Below are positions 17,448 through 25,382 of a DNA stretch of 64,000 nucleotides, one piece after another. The notes beneath the pieces were generated by a model that was not told where the DNA came from, did no database searches, and worked only from the letters and a program-made list of their open reading frames with translations. Origin of the DNA: Streptomyces lateritius (lineage in GTDB: Bacteria > Actinomycetota > Actinomycetes > Streptomycetales > Streptomycetaceae); contig NZ_BMTO01000009.1 in NCBI RefSeq assembly GCF_014649715.1, forward strand, positions 186,001 to 250,000, in the 5' to 3' direction. The position numbers were made by a program, and so were the translations under genes. Positions within the stretch are counted from its first letter, which is position 1; every line of letters begins with the position of its first letter.

Positions 17448-18608
17448 CTACGGAGCGCTCCGCTGGCCCGGCAGGGCCGCTCGGCCGGACGCGTACATGT
17501 CCGACTGCGGCCTACCCGGCTCCATGGGGCGCCGCCCGCCGGACGACACCTGGGCGGGCACGACCGGGTCGAGCACCGCCGTCGCCGTCTCGGCCTGCGG
17601 GCGCCGTGCCCGGTAGGCCGCCCGGTAGGCGGCCGGCGATGAGCCGAGCTGCCGCCGGAAGTGGCCACGCAGCGCCACCGGGGACCGGAAGCCGCAGCGC
17701 CCCGCGACCTCGTCGACCGAGTAGTCGGAGGTCTCGAGCAGCCGCTGCGCCTGCAGCACCCGCTGGGTGATCAGCCACTGGAGCGGGGCGGACCCCGTCA
17801 GCGAGCGGAACCGGCGGTCGAAGGTGCGCCGTGACATGTACGCCCGAGCGGCGAGCGTCTCCACGTCGAACTGCTCGTGGAGGTGCTCCAGCGCCCAGGC
17901 GACGACCTCCGCGAGCGGGTCGGAGCCGATCTCCTCCGGTAAAGACCTGTCGAGATAGCGCTCCTGGCCGCCGGTGCGCCGCGGCGGGACGACCAGCCGG
18001 CGCGCGAGCGCGCCCGCGGCCTCCGCGCCGTGGTCGGTCCGCACGATGTGCAGACAGAGATCGATTCCGGCCGCGGTCCCGGCCGATGTCAGTACGTCCC
18101 CGTCGTCGACGAAGAGCTCCCGCGGGTCCACGTGGACCGACGGGTAGCGCTTGGCGAGCGTCGGCGCGTACATCCAGTGTGTGGTCGCCGGCCGGCCGTC
18201 CAGAAGTCCGGCGGCGGCCAGGACGAAGGCCCCGGTGCACAGCCCGACGATCCTGGCCCCCTCCTCGTGCGCCCGGCGCAGCGCGTCGAGCGCCTCCGGC
18301 GGCGGCGGCGAGGTGATCGACCGCCAGGCCGGTACGACGACGGTGCCGGCCCGGCTGATCGCGTCCAGGCCGTACGGCGCGGTCAGTTCGAGGCCCCCTG
18401 TGGTCCGCAGCGGGCCGTCCTCGCCGGCGCACACGAGCAGCCGGTAGCGGGGTACTCCCGCGTCCTGCCGGTCGATTCCGAACACGGAGAGCGGGATGGA
18501 GCTCTCGAAGATGGGGCCGCCGCTGAACAGCAGCACCGCGACGACTTCGCGACGGCGGCGCCCGGACAGTTTCCGTGCGGCCTCCGGTGCGGCGGAGTCC
18601 TGGCTCAT
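17448..18608 (-). CDS. adpA: AdpA (BldH), master regulator of development and secondary metabolism
   Basis: A 386-residue transcription factor with an N-terminal DJ-1/PfpI-like dimerisation domain (about 22-200, including IVGLCTGAFVLAAAGLLDG) and an AraC/XylS DNA-binding domain (about 232-335, YMSRRTFDRRFRSLTG and CGFRSPVALRGHFRRQLG). The C-terminal tail is disordered. AdpA controls hundreds of genes for aerial growth and antibiotics and is known to bind its own promoter. Leu223, in the linker between the domains, is encoded by TTA, so translation should depend on the bldA tRNA as in other streptomycetes. ATG 18608 has GAGGGGGG upstream. The orn gene follows. Confidence 0.96.
   Translation of the reverse strand: MSQDSAAPEAARKLSGRRRREVVAVLLFSGGPIFESSIPLSVFGIDRQDAGVPRYRLLVCAGEDGPLRTTGGLELTAPYGLDAISRAGTVVVPAWRSITSPPPPEALDALRRAHEEGARIVGLCTGAFVLAAAGLLDGRPATTHWMYAPTLAKRYPSVHVDPRELFVDDGDVLTSAGTAAGIDLCLHIVRTDHGAEAAGALARRLVVPPRRTGGQERYLDRSLPEEIGSDPLAEVVAWALEHLHEQFDVETLAARAYMSRRTFDRRFRSLTGSAPLQWLITQRVLQAQRLLETSDYSVDEVAGRCGFRSPVALRGHFRRQLGSSPAAYRAAYRARRPQAETATAVLDPVVPAQVSSGGRRPMEPGRPQSDMYASGRAALPGQRSAP
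17940..17942 (-). promoter_or_regulatory. TTA codon in adpA (bldA-dependent translational control)
   Basis: Codon 223 of adpA reads TTA on the minus strand, between the PfpI-like and AraC domains. TTA is the rarest Streptomyces codon and needs the bldA leucyl-tRNA; its position here is the known conserved control point of adpA. Confidence 0.93.
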
Positions 18609-19005
18609 GACGCTAAGCCCCCCTCGGTGTTCGCGTCTCCCTGGTCCTGTCGCTCCTGCACGTTTCCCCTCGGTTTTGCACGAGACCCCAGTCTTCGATA
18701 CCCATGATCGAATCTACTGCGTTCCGTGGCGCCGGCGTGACAAGTTCTCCATCCGGCACATTGTCGACAAGGCAACTTGGCGCGAAGCATTCGATCACGA
18801 AGCGTTCCACTCGGGAGCCGCGCAGGGAAGTGCGCCGTGCGCGCATGGCCCGTCCCCGTAGGGTGTGAGCGACCCTCGCGGGGCTTTCATGCCTGGTGGC
18901 AGGGGGGTTGAGGGGTCATTCCGCCAAGGAATCGCCGGTCAGTGGAAGTTGGCTGAAAACCTACGGGTGTGGGTGTGCGAACCCGTCAGCTCCACGAGGG
19001 GTCCG
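18609..19005. other. Gene-free adpA upstream region
   Basis: About 400 bp between the adpA start and the end of the membrane-protein gene, presumably holding the adpA promoter and leader. It is less G+C-rich than its surroundings. TGGCGCGAAG at 18778-18787 matches the AdpA consensus TGGCSNGWWY at nine of ten positions, a possible autoregulatory site. I could not place a promoter with confidence, and no ORF here looks like a gene. Confidence 0.5.
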
Positions 19006-19605
19006 TCAGGTCCGGCCGGGTCGGACCCGGTCGGACGGGGGCCGGTTCGGGGCCGAGTCTGTCAGGTCGGGCCGGTCGGAGCGGTGGTAGCGGGCGCCGT
19101 GGGCGTGCCGGGCGGGACGTCCCGCCGCCTCCGCGCGCAGACCGCGCTCCGAGCGGCGCAGCAGCACCCGGCAGACGGCCGTCACCACGACGAGTCCGAG
19201 GGCCGTGCCCGCGGCCCCGCCCAGTGAGGTGCCGTAGACGAGGAGGACGACGGGGACGAGGACGCAGCAGAACACCGCCCAGCGGACGACCTCCCCCGCC
19301 GACTCGGCCGCCGGTCCCCCCGCACCCGCCGCGCCTCCCGCGGACCCCGCCGTCGACGGCCGGCCGGGGGCGCGGCGCCGGCCGCGTGACGGGGCGGGCT
19401 GGGCGGTCGGGGCGGAGGCGTGGACGGCGGTGTGGGCGGCGGTGGCCGACGGTGCGGGCACGGGCGGGCTCCCTGCGGCGGTGGGGTGGACCTGTGGGAA
19501 CGAGGAGTGGAACGTTCCGGTCACTGGGCGAGGCGTCCGTTCGGCCCCCGTACGGACGGCTGTAGGACACAACCGGCATTGCCATATCGGGACGGGCTCG
19601 TGCAT
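19006..19605 (-). CDS. Small membrane protein upstream of adpA
   Basis: About 199 residues beginning MHEPVPIWQCRLCPTAVRTG, with a CxxC pair (residues 10 and 13) that could bind metal or form a disulfide. A polar Ala/Pro/Ser-rich region (about 30-100) is followed by two adjoining transmembrane helices (about 106-150: VVRWAVFCCVLVPVVLLVYG and GTALGLVVVTAVCRVLL) and a basic, polar tail. No family was recognised, but similar proteins sit near adpA in other streptomycetes. ATG 19605 was chosen from the conserved-looking N-terminus; the AGGGAG before it is unusually close (1 nt). Confidence 0.65.
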   Translation of the reverse strand: MHEPVPIWQCRLCPTAVRTGAERTPRPVTGTFHSSFPQVHPTAAGSPPVPAPSATAAHTAVHASAPTAQPAPSRGRRRAPGRPSTAGSAGGAAGAGGPAAESAGEVVRWAVFCCVLVPVVLLVYGTSLGGAAGTALGLVVVTAVCRVLLRRSERGLRAEAAGRPARHAHGARYHRSDRPDLTDSAPNRPPSDRVRPGRT

Positions 19606-19783
19606 GCTCCCTTGAACGCCGCGCGAGCGGCGTGCGCGGCACGGCTGGCTCTGGGCGGGAGAGGAGTGTCGCCGTACCCTTGGGGGTATGGGCTTGGGAA
19701 GATGATTCCCGGACACAGCTCCACTGCCAAGCGTTGTTCGTCCCCCGCTCCTTCCCACGAGGATCTTCTTCGCCGAGACACCG

Positions 19784-20305
19784 ATGGCCGGTCACGAATT
19801 CCCCGAACCCGCGGACCGCAAGCGCGTCGCCGACTCCACGGTCGACCCCCTCGCGGCCGAACAGCCACGTCACTCCTGTGATCCCGCCTTCCGGCACGGA
19901 GTGGTCGTCGGCTTCGACGGCTCGACGTCCAGCGAGCGAGCCCTCGCGTACGCGATCGGCATGGCCCGCCGCTCCGGCTCCGGGCTGATCATCGTCCATG
20001 TCGCCAACCGGCTGCCCACCACCGTCTGGGCGGGCTGCGAGCCGCCTGTCTTCGTCGACGTACCGGACCACCGCACCGAGGTGCTGGGCCTGGAGCTGGC
20101 CTGCGCGGACTACCTCGCCGAGGTCCCCTGGATCCTCGTCGAGCGGGGCGGCGACATCTGTCATGAACTGGAGGAGGTCGGCCGTGAGTACTCGGCCGAC
20201 GCGATCGTGGTCGGCTCCACGCACGGCATCGTCGGCCGCATCTTCGGCTCGGTAGCCGGACGGCTCGCGAAGCGGGCGCAGCGTCCGGTCGTCGTCATTC
20301 CGTAG
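19784..20305 (+). CDS. Universal stress protein (UspA family)
   Basis: A 173-residue cytoplasmic protein with one Usp domain after a polar N-terminal extension of about 37 residues. It begins the fold with VVVGFDGSTSSERALAYA and ends with VVGSTHGIVGRIFGSVAGRLAKRAQRPVVVIP-type residues; the Gly-rich part is the G-x2-G-x9-G-S ATP-binding motif of the nucleotide-binding subgroup. Such proteins bind ATP and help survival under starvation or stress; the partner here is unknown. ATG 19784 follows an intergenic region of about 180 bp shared with the divergent membrane-protein gene. Confidence 0.9.
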   Translation: MAGHEFPEPADRKRVADSTVDPLAAEQPRHSCDPAFRHGVVVGFDGSTSSERALAYAIGMARRSGSGLIIVHVANRLPTTVWAGCEPPVFVDVPDHRTEVLGLELACADYLAEVPWILVERGGDICHELEEVGREYSADAIVVGSTHGIVGRIFGSVAGRLAKRAQRPVVVIP

Positions 20306-20465
20306 CCTTCTCACCGGGGCCCCGTCTCCCGACGCCCCGTCAACTCCCTTGCCCTCGCGATAAATCACGCCGTCGTGAGGTGATTTGTGTGCTTGTGAAG
20401 GGTAGATAAAGGTCACCGGAACAAGCAGCTCAGCGGCAACACCGCGCACCTGAAGGGAGCCCGCC

Positions 20466-21032
20466 GTGGACAACGAAGTCGCCGCGGGGAACACCGCCTC
20501 CACTCTCGGCCACCTCGCGCTCGGACTGACCCTGCTGGCCTTCGGCCTCGGCAGCACCGGCGTGATCGACAACGTCGCGGCGTCGGACGCCGCAGCCCTC
20601 GCCACCTGGGTCGGCGGAGTGGCGCTCTTCCTGGTCGGCCTGCTCGCCCTGCGCGCGGGCGACGGCGTTACGGGCACGGCCCATGCGGCTCTCGGCGCCT
20701 TCTGGTTCACCTGGGGGACCGGCGTCGGCGGTGGCACGTCGGCCGAGGCGGCCGGCCTGTTCCTGCTGCTGTGGGCGCTGCTCGCCCTCACGCTGACGAT
20801 GGCCGCGAAGGGCAGCGGTCTGTTCGGACAGGGCGTGTACGGGCTGCTGTTCGTGGCGTTGCTGCTGCTCGGCACAGGCGCCTTCGCCGACCACGGCGGT
20901 CTGGCCAAGGCGGGCGGCTGGCTCGCCGCGGTCGCCGGCCTCGCCGCCTGGTACGGCGCGACGGCGGCGGTGGCCCACTGGCCGACCTCCCTCGGCCGCG
21001 TCGCCCGGCGTGGCGCCCCGGCCGCCGGCTGA
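20466..21032 (+). CDS. GPR1/FUN34/YaaH-family membrane protein (acetate transporter-like)
   Basis: A 188-residue protein with six predicted membrane helices of the SatP/acetate-transporter (AceTr) fold, including GAFWFTWGTGVGGG. Family members move acetate or succinate with protons. The usual N-terminal signature NPAPLGL is not present; the equivalent place reads ASTLGHLALGL, so substrate specificity may differ. GTG 20466 has AAGGGAG six nt upstream. It stands alone and converges on glmS across a strong terminator. Confidence 0.82.
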   Translation: MDNEVAAGNTASTLGHLALGLTLLAFGLGSTGVIDNVAASDAAALATWVGGVALFLVGLLALRAGDGVTGTAHAALGAFWFTWGTGVGGGTSAEAAGLFLLLWALLALTLTMAAKGSGLFGQGVYGLLFVALLLLGTGAFADHGGLAKAGGWLAAVAGLAAWYGATAAVAHWPTSLGRVARRGAPAAG

Positions 21033-21049
21033 CACCCGGAAGAACGGCG

Positions 21050-21088
21050 AAGCGGTCCCCGCGCACATGGCGTGCGCGGGGACCGCTT
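21050..21088. terminator. Bidirectional terminator between transporter and glmS
   Basis: A perfect 17-bp stem (21050-21066 with 21072-21088), 5-nt loop, then CTTTGT on the plus strand. It serves both convergent genes. Just beyond it, GGGGGACAGGCCCG-like sequence is repeated twice (about 21108-21150). Confidence 0.88.
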
Positions 21089-21156
21089 CTTTGTCAGGCC
21101 GAGGCTTCGGGGGACAGGCCCGAAGGCGGCGCTCCGGGGGACAGGCCCGGAGGCTG

Positions 21157-22974
21157 CTACTCGACCGTGACGGACTTGGCCAGGTTGCGCGGCTTGTCGA
21201 TGTCGCGGCCCATGGCGAGCGCCGTGTGGTAGGCGAAGAGCTGGAGCGGGATGCCCATCAGGATCGGGTCCAGCTCGTCCTCGTTCTTCGGCACGACGAT
21301 GGTGTGGTCGGCCTTCTCCTGCGGCTGGTGGGCGACCGCCAGGATGCGGCCGCTGCGGGCCTTGATCTCCTCCAGGGCGGCGCGGTTCTTCTCCAGCAGG
21401 TCGTCGTTCGGGACGATGGCGACCGTCGGCAGGGCCGGCTCGATCAGCGCGAGCGGGCCGTGCTTCAGCTCGGAGGCCGGGTAGGCCTCCGCGTGGATGT
21501 AGGAGATCTCCTTGAGCTTCAGGGAGGCCTCCAGGGCCACAGGGTAGCCCCGCACGCGGCCGATGAACATCATCGACTGGGCGCCCGCGTACTGCTCGGC
21601 CAGCTTCTTGATCTCTTCCTCGGACTCGAGGATCTCGCTGATCTGCGCGGGCAGCTTGCGCAGGCCCTCGATGATCCGCTTGCCGTCGGTCACCGACAGG
21701 TCGCGGATGCGGCCGAGGTGCAGGGCGAGCAGCGCGAAGGCGACGACCGTGTTGGTGAAGCACTTGGTGGAGACGACGCAGACCTCGGGCCCGGCGTGGA
21801 CGTACACGCCGCCGTCGGCCTCGCGGGCGATCGCCGAGCCGACGACGTTGACGACGCCGAGGACACGGGCGCCCTTGCGCTTGAGCTCCTGGACCGCGGC
21901 CAGCACGTCGTAGGTCTCACCGGACTGGGAGACGGCGATGTAGAGGGTGTCGGGGTCCACGACCGGGTTGCGGTAGCGGAACTCCGAGGCCGGCTCGGCG
22001 TCGGCGGGGATGCGGGCCATGGACTCGATCAGCCCGGCGCCGATGAGGCCGGCGTGGTACGAGGTGCCGCAGCCGAGGATCTTGATCCGGCGGATGGTGC
22101 GGGCCTCGCGGGCGTCCAGGTTCAGGCCGCCGAGGTGGACGGTGGAGAAGCGGTCGTCGATCCGGCCGCGCAGCACGCGGTCGACCGCGTCGGGCTGCTC
22201 GGAGATCTCCTTGTGCATGTACGTGTCGTGGCCGCCCATGTCGTAGGAGGCGGCCTCCCACTCCACGGTCTCGGGGGTGGCGGTCGTGGTCGCGCCCGAG
22301 GTCGTGTACGTGCGGAAGTCGTCGGCCTTGAGGGTGGCCATCTCGCCGTCGTCGAGGGTGACGACCTGGCGGGTGTGAGCGATCAGGGCGGCCACGTCGG
22401 AGGCGACGAACATCTCCTTCTCGCCGATGCCGAGGACGACCGGGGAGCCGTTGCGGGCCACCACGATGCGGTCGTTGAAGTCGGCGTGCATCACGGCGAT
22501 GCCGTAGGTGCCCTCGATGACCTTGAGCGCCTCGCGGACCTTCTCCTCCAGGGAGGTGGCCTGGGAGCGGGCGATGAGGTGCGTGATGACCTCGGTGTCG
22601 GTCTCGGAGGCGAAGACGACGCCGTCCGCCTCCAGCTTCGCGCGCAGCTCCTGCGCGTTGTCGACGATGCCGTTGTGGACGACCGCGACCTTGTTCTCGG
22701 GGTCCAGGTGCGGGTGCGAGTTGATGTCGCTGGGGGCGCCGTGGGTGGCCCAGCGGGTGTGGGCGATGCCGGTGGTGCCGGTGAAGCGCTTGGGGACGCG
22801 GGCCTCCAGGTCACGGACCCGGCCCTTGGCCTTGACCATCTTCAGGCCGGCGGCCTTCGGGCTGGTGATGACGATGCCGGCGGAGTCGTACCCCCGGTAC
22901 TCCAGCCGCTGCAGCCCCTCAAGGAGCAGCGGGGCCACGTCGCGCTTTCCGATGTAACCGACAATTCCGCACAT
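21157..22974 (-). CDS. glmS: Glutamine-fructose-6-phosphate aminotransferase (isomerising)
   Basis: A 605-residue cytoplasmic enzyme that makes glucosamine-6-phosphate from fructose-6-phosphate and glutamine, the entry to peptidoglycan and amino-sugar synthesis. The class II amidotransferase domain (1-220) has catalytic Cys2 in MCGIVGYIG, plus TRWATHG and the NGIVDN loop. Two SIS domains follow (about 285-420 and 455-595) with GCGTSYHA, SQSGETYD and ELKHGP. The C-terminus LAKSVTVE is the conserved active-site tail. It lies 33 bp downstream of the small gene at 23008 and is probably co-transcribed with it. A DasR-like site in the divergent region upstream could tie it to N-acetylglucosamine sensing. 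Confidence 0.97.
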   Translation of the reverse strand: MCGIVGYIGKRDVAPLLLEGLQRLEYRGYDSAGIVITSPKAAGLKMVKAKGRVRDLEARVPKRFTGTTGIAHTRWATHGAPSDINSHPHLDPENKVAVVHNGIVDNAQELRAKLEADGVVFASETDTEVITHLIARSQATSLEEKVREALKVIEGTYGIAVMHADFNDRIVVARNGSPVVLGIGEKEMFVASDVAALIAHTRQVVTLDDGEMATLKADDFRTYTTSGATTTATPETVEWEAASYDMGGHDTYMHKEISEQPDAVDRVLRGRIDDRFSTVHLGGLNLDAREARTIRRIKILGCGTSYHAGLIGAGLIESMARIPADAEPASEFRYRNPVVDPDTLYIAVSQSGETYDVLAAVQELKRKGARVLGVVNVVGSAIAREADGGVYVHAGPEVCVVSTKCFTNTVVAFALLALHLGRIRDLSVTDGKRIIEGLRKLPAQISEILESEEEIKKLAEQYAGAQSMMFIGRVRGYPVALEASLKLKEISYIHAEAYPASELKHGPLALIEPALPTVAIVPNDDLLEKNRAALEEIKARSGRILAVAHQPQEKADHTIVVPKNEDELDPILMGIPLQLFAYHTALAMGRDIDKPRNLAKSVTVE

Positions 22975-23007
22975 AAAGGTGTAACCCCTCCAAGTCAGTG
23001 GGTGTGC

Positions 23008-23319
23008 TCAGCCGTAGACGATGCGGCGCAGTTGCCGGAGCGAGAGCTCCGGCGGCGCCACGGCGCGGTACGGCAGCTCGGCCGCGATGCGTTCGAAGAT
23101 CTCGGCGTTCACGGCGCCGCCGGACTGCAGTTCGCGGTGACGGCGGCGGACGAAGTCCTCGGTCGACTCGTCGAAGTACGCCAGCACGTCGAGCACCACC
23201 CGGGCGGCCTCACCGCGCTGGAGCGCGGTGCTGCGCACCAGGTGGTCGATGAGGTCGTCATGCGACGGGCGGCGTTCGAGCACCCGTGAATACTGAGGGG
23301 TACCGGGGGGTCTACGCAA
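23008..23319 (-). CDS. Conserved small hypothetical protein upstream of glmS
   Basis: Up to 103 residues, soluble and helical, with a conserved-looking core ERRPSHDDLIDHLVRSTAL, DVLAYFDESTEDFVRRRHRELQ and ELSLRQLRRIVYG. The frame can start at TTG 23319 (AGGA a few nt upstream) or at GTG 23283, which begins nearer the core; the shorter form would have 91 residues. I do not recognise a function. It lies just before glmS on the same strand and across the DasR-like site from the hexosaminidase gene, so it may belong to amino-sugar metabolism. Confidence 0.75.
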   Translation of the reverse strand: MRRPPGTPQYSRVLERRPSHDDLIDHLVRSTALQRGEAARVVLDVLAYFDESTEDFVRRRHRELQSGGAVNAEIFERIAAELPYRAVAPPELSLRQLRRIVYG

Positions 23320-23374
23320 GATTCCTGCCCGGAATCGGGCAGACCCCTCCTTGATCGCCGCCCCGACGGGCCGA

Positions 23375-23390
23375 ATTGGTCTACACCTTG
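23375..23390. promoter_or_regulatory. DasR-type operator (dre) between glmS unit and hexosaminidase
   Basis: ATTGGTCTACACCTTG shares the core TGGTCTAnACC with the DasR consensus ACTGGTCTAGACCACT (10 of 11 core positions). DasR is the GntR-family repressor released by glucosamine-6-phosphate. The site lies about 81 bp before the hexosaminidase start and 56 bp before the divergent gene, so it could act on both. Confidence 0.75.
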
Positions 23391-23470
23391 ACCCCGGGAG
23401 AGGCGCACGGTACGCATGGTGACTGTTCGGTTACGCATACCCGGAGTCGCGAAGCCCGTCGAAAGGGACC

Positions 23471-25105
23471 ATGCCCGTGAGACAGCGCAGAACGTTCCCG
23501 CGTGTTCTCGGTGCCCTGCTGCTCGTCACGGCGGCAGGCCTCTCCTGCGCCGCGGCAGCCCCCACCGCCCGCGCCACCACCGCCGACCGGAGCGCCGCGC
23601 CCGACGTCCGGCCCCTCGGCCAGATCGTCCCCGCCCCCGCCTCCGTGAGCCCCGGCGGAGCCCCGTACGCGATCACCGCCGCCACCCGCATCCGCGTCGA
23701 CGAGGACTCCCGCGAGTCCCGCGCCGTCGGCGACTACCTCGCCGGACTGCTCCGCCCCTCCACCGGCCACCCGCTGCCCGTCGTGGACGAGGACGAGGCC
23801 CGCGGCGGCATCCTGCTCCGCCTCAGCGCCCGTGACCGGGCGCTCGGTGACGAGGGCTACCGACTCCAGTCGGGCCGCGGCGGCATCACCCTGACCGCGC
23901 ACCGGCCCGCCGGCCTCTTCCGCGGCGTCCAGACCCTGCGCCAGCAGCTCCCCGCCGCCGTCGAGAAGGACACCGTGCAGCCCGGCCCCTGGAAGGTCGC
24001 GGGCGGCTCCATCACCGACACCCCGCGCTACGCCTACCGGGGCGCCATGCTCGACGTCTCCCGCCACTTCTTCACCGTCGACCAGGTCAAGCGCTACATC
24101 GACCAGCTCGCCCTCTACAAGGTCAACAAGCTGCACCTGCACCTCTCCGACGACCAGGGCTGGCGCATCGCGATCGACTCCTGGCCGCGCCTGGCCACCT
24201 ACGGCGGCTCCACCCAGGTCGGCGGCGGACCCGGCGGCTACTACACCAAGGACGACTACAAGGAGATCGTCCGCTACGCGGCCTCCCGCCACCAGGAGGT
24301 CGTCCCCGAGATCGACCTGCCCGGCCACACCAACGCCGCCCTCGCCTCCTACGCCGAGCTGAACTGCGACGGCGTCGCCCCGCCGCTCTACACCGGCACG
24401 AGCGTCGGCTTCAGCTCGCTGTGCGTGCCGAAGCCCGTCACGTACGACTTCGTGGACGACGTGATCCGGGAGATCGCCGCGCTCACCCCGGGCGAGTACC
24501 TCCACATCGGCGGCGACGAGGCGCACTCCACCACCCACGCCGACTACGTGGCCTTCATGGAGAAGGTCCAGCCGATCGTCGCGAAGTACGGCAAGACCGT
24601 CGTCGGCTGGCACCAGCTGACCGGGGCCACACCGGCGAAGGGCGCGCTCGCGCAGTACTGGGGCCTGGACCGGACCTCGGACGCCGAGAAGGCACAGGTC
24701 GCCCGGGCCGCGCGGAACGGCACCGGACTGATCCTGTCGCCCGCCGACCGGGTCTACCTCGACATGAAGTACACCAAGGACACCAAGCTGGGCCTGGCCT
24801 GGGCGGGCTACGTGGAGGTCCAGCGGTCCTACGACTGGAACCCGGCGGCCTACCTGCCGGGCGCGCCCGCCGAGGCGGTCAAGGGCGTCGAGGCGCCGCT
24901 GTGGACGGAGACCATCTCCGAGGACGCCCACATCGACCAGATGGCCTTCCCGCGCCTGCCGGGCGTGGCGGAGCTGGGCTGGTCCCCGGCGGCCACCCAC
25001 GACTGGGAGACGTACAAGGTGCGGCTCGCGGCGCAGGGGCCGAGGTTCGAGGCGCTCGGGATCGACTACTACCGCTCGCCGCAGGTCCCGTGGCCCGCGC
25101 GGTAG
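23471..25105 (+). CDS. Secreted GH20 beta-N-acetylhexosaminidase
   Basis: A 544-residue exported enzyme that releases N-acetylglucosamine from chito-oligosaccharides. Signal peptide about 1-36. A GH20b-like N-terminal domain (about 45-175) precedes the catalytic barrel (about 180-520). The catalytic Asp-Glu pair is in YLHIGGDEAHSTTHADY, as in the S. plicatus enzyme; LHLHLSDDQGWRI, EIDLPGHTNAA and GWHQLTG are other active-site strands. The product enters the GlcNAc pathway that DasR senses, and a DasR-like site lies upstream. ATG 23471 begins the signal peptide. It is followed by the second MITE-like repeat and the convergent desD gene. Confidence 0.95.
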   Translation: MPVRQRRTFPRVLGALLLVTAAGLSCAAAAPTARATTADRSAAPDVRPLGQIVPAPASVSPGGAPYAITAATRIRVDEDSRESRAVGDYLAGLLRPSTGHPLPVVDEDEARGGILLRLSARDRALGDEGYRLQSGRGGITLTAHRPAGLFRGVQTLRQQLPAAVEKDTVQPGPWKVAGGSITDTPRYAYRGAMLDVSRHFFTVDQVKRYIDQLALYKVNKLHLHLSDDQGWRIAIDSWPRLATYGGSTQVGGGPGGYYTKDDYKEIVRYAASRHQEVVPEIDLPGHTNAALASYAELNCDGVAPPLYTGTSVGFSSLCVPKPVTYDFVDDVIREIAALTPGEYLHIGGDEAHSTTHADYVAFMEKVQPIVAKYGKTVVGWHQLTGATPAKGALAQYWGLDRTSDAEKAQVARAARNGTGLILSPADRVYLDMKYTKDTKLGLAWAGYVEVQRSYDWNPAAYLPGAPAEAVKGVEAPLWTETISEDAHIDQMAFPRLPGVAELGWSPAATHDWETYKVRLAAQGPRFEALGIDYYRSPQVPWPAR

Positions 25106-25202
25106 TCCCGTAGAACGCACGGAGCGGGTGCCCCGGGCCCGCGACGCAGCCGCTTGTGGACTGCCGCGTACCTCCGGGGCACCCGCCGTTCTGCCGGGCC
25201 GA

Positions 25203-25382
25203 CCAGGCCGTGTCCGTAGAGTCCCGCCCGGTCCGCGACGGCTGGCACGCACGCTCGCCGCGTTGTCGGGATCACCCGGGTACGTCCGGTACGAGGGTGC
25301 CCCTCCGCCTTGCGATCGCACGCACAGACGCCGCGGGCCCTGCCCTGCGGGCAGACGGCGCTACCTTCCGGACACTATCTAG
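25203..25382. repeat. MITE-like dispersed repeat, copy 2
   Basis: About 180 bp, similar to 6059-6239 over its whole length. The right end CGGACACTATCTAG and the left end AGGCCGTGTCCG still show the inverted terminus, but the left CTAG has become CCAG, so this copy is slightly decayed. Its right-hand CTAG contains the TAG stop codon of desD. It fills most of the gap between the hexosaminidase and desD. Confidence 0.75.

Noticed and set aside
18609..19005. An ArpA (A-factor receptor) site upstream of adpA
   Set aside because: Known in S. griseus, but I could not match its consensus here by eye.
25207..25382. The conserved peptide-like reading frames inside the MITE-like repeat
   Set aside because: Frames in both copies give similar Arg/Ala-rich peptides only because the DNA repeats are similar; no start with a ribosome-binding site and no protein-like pattern.
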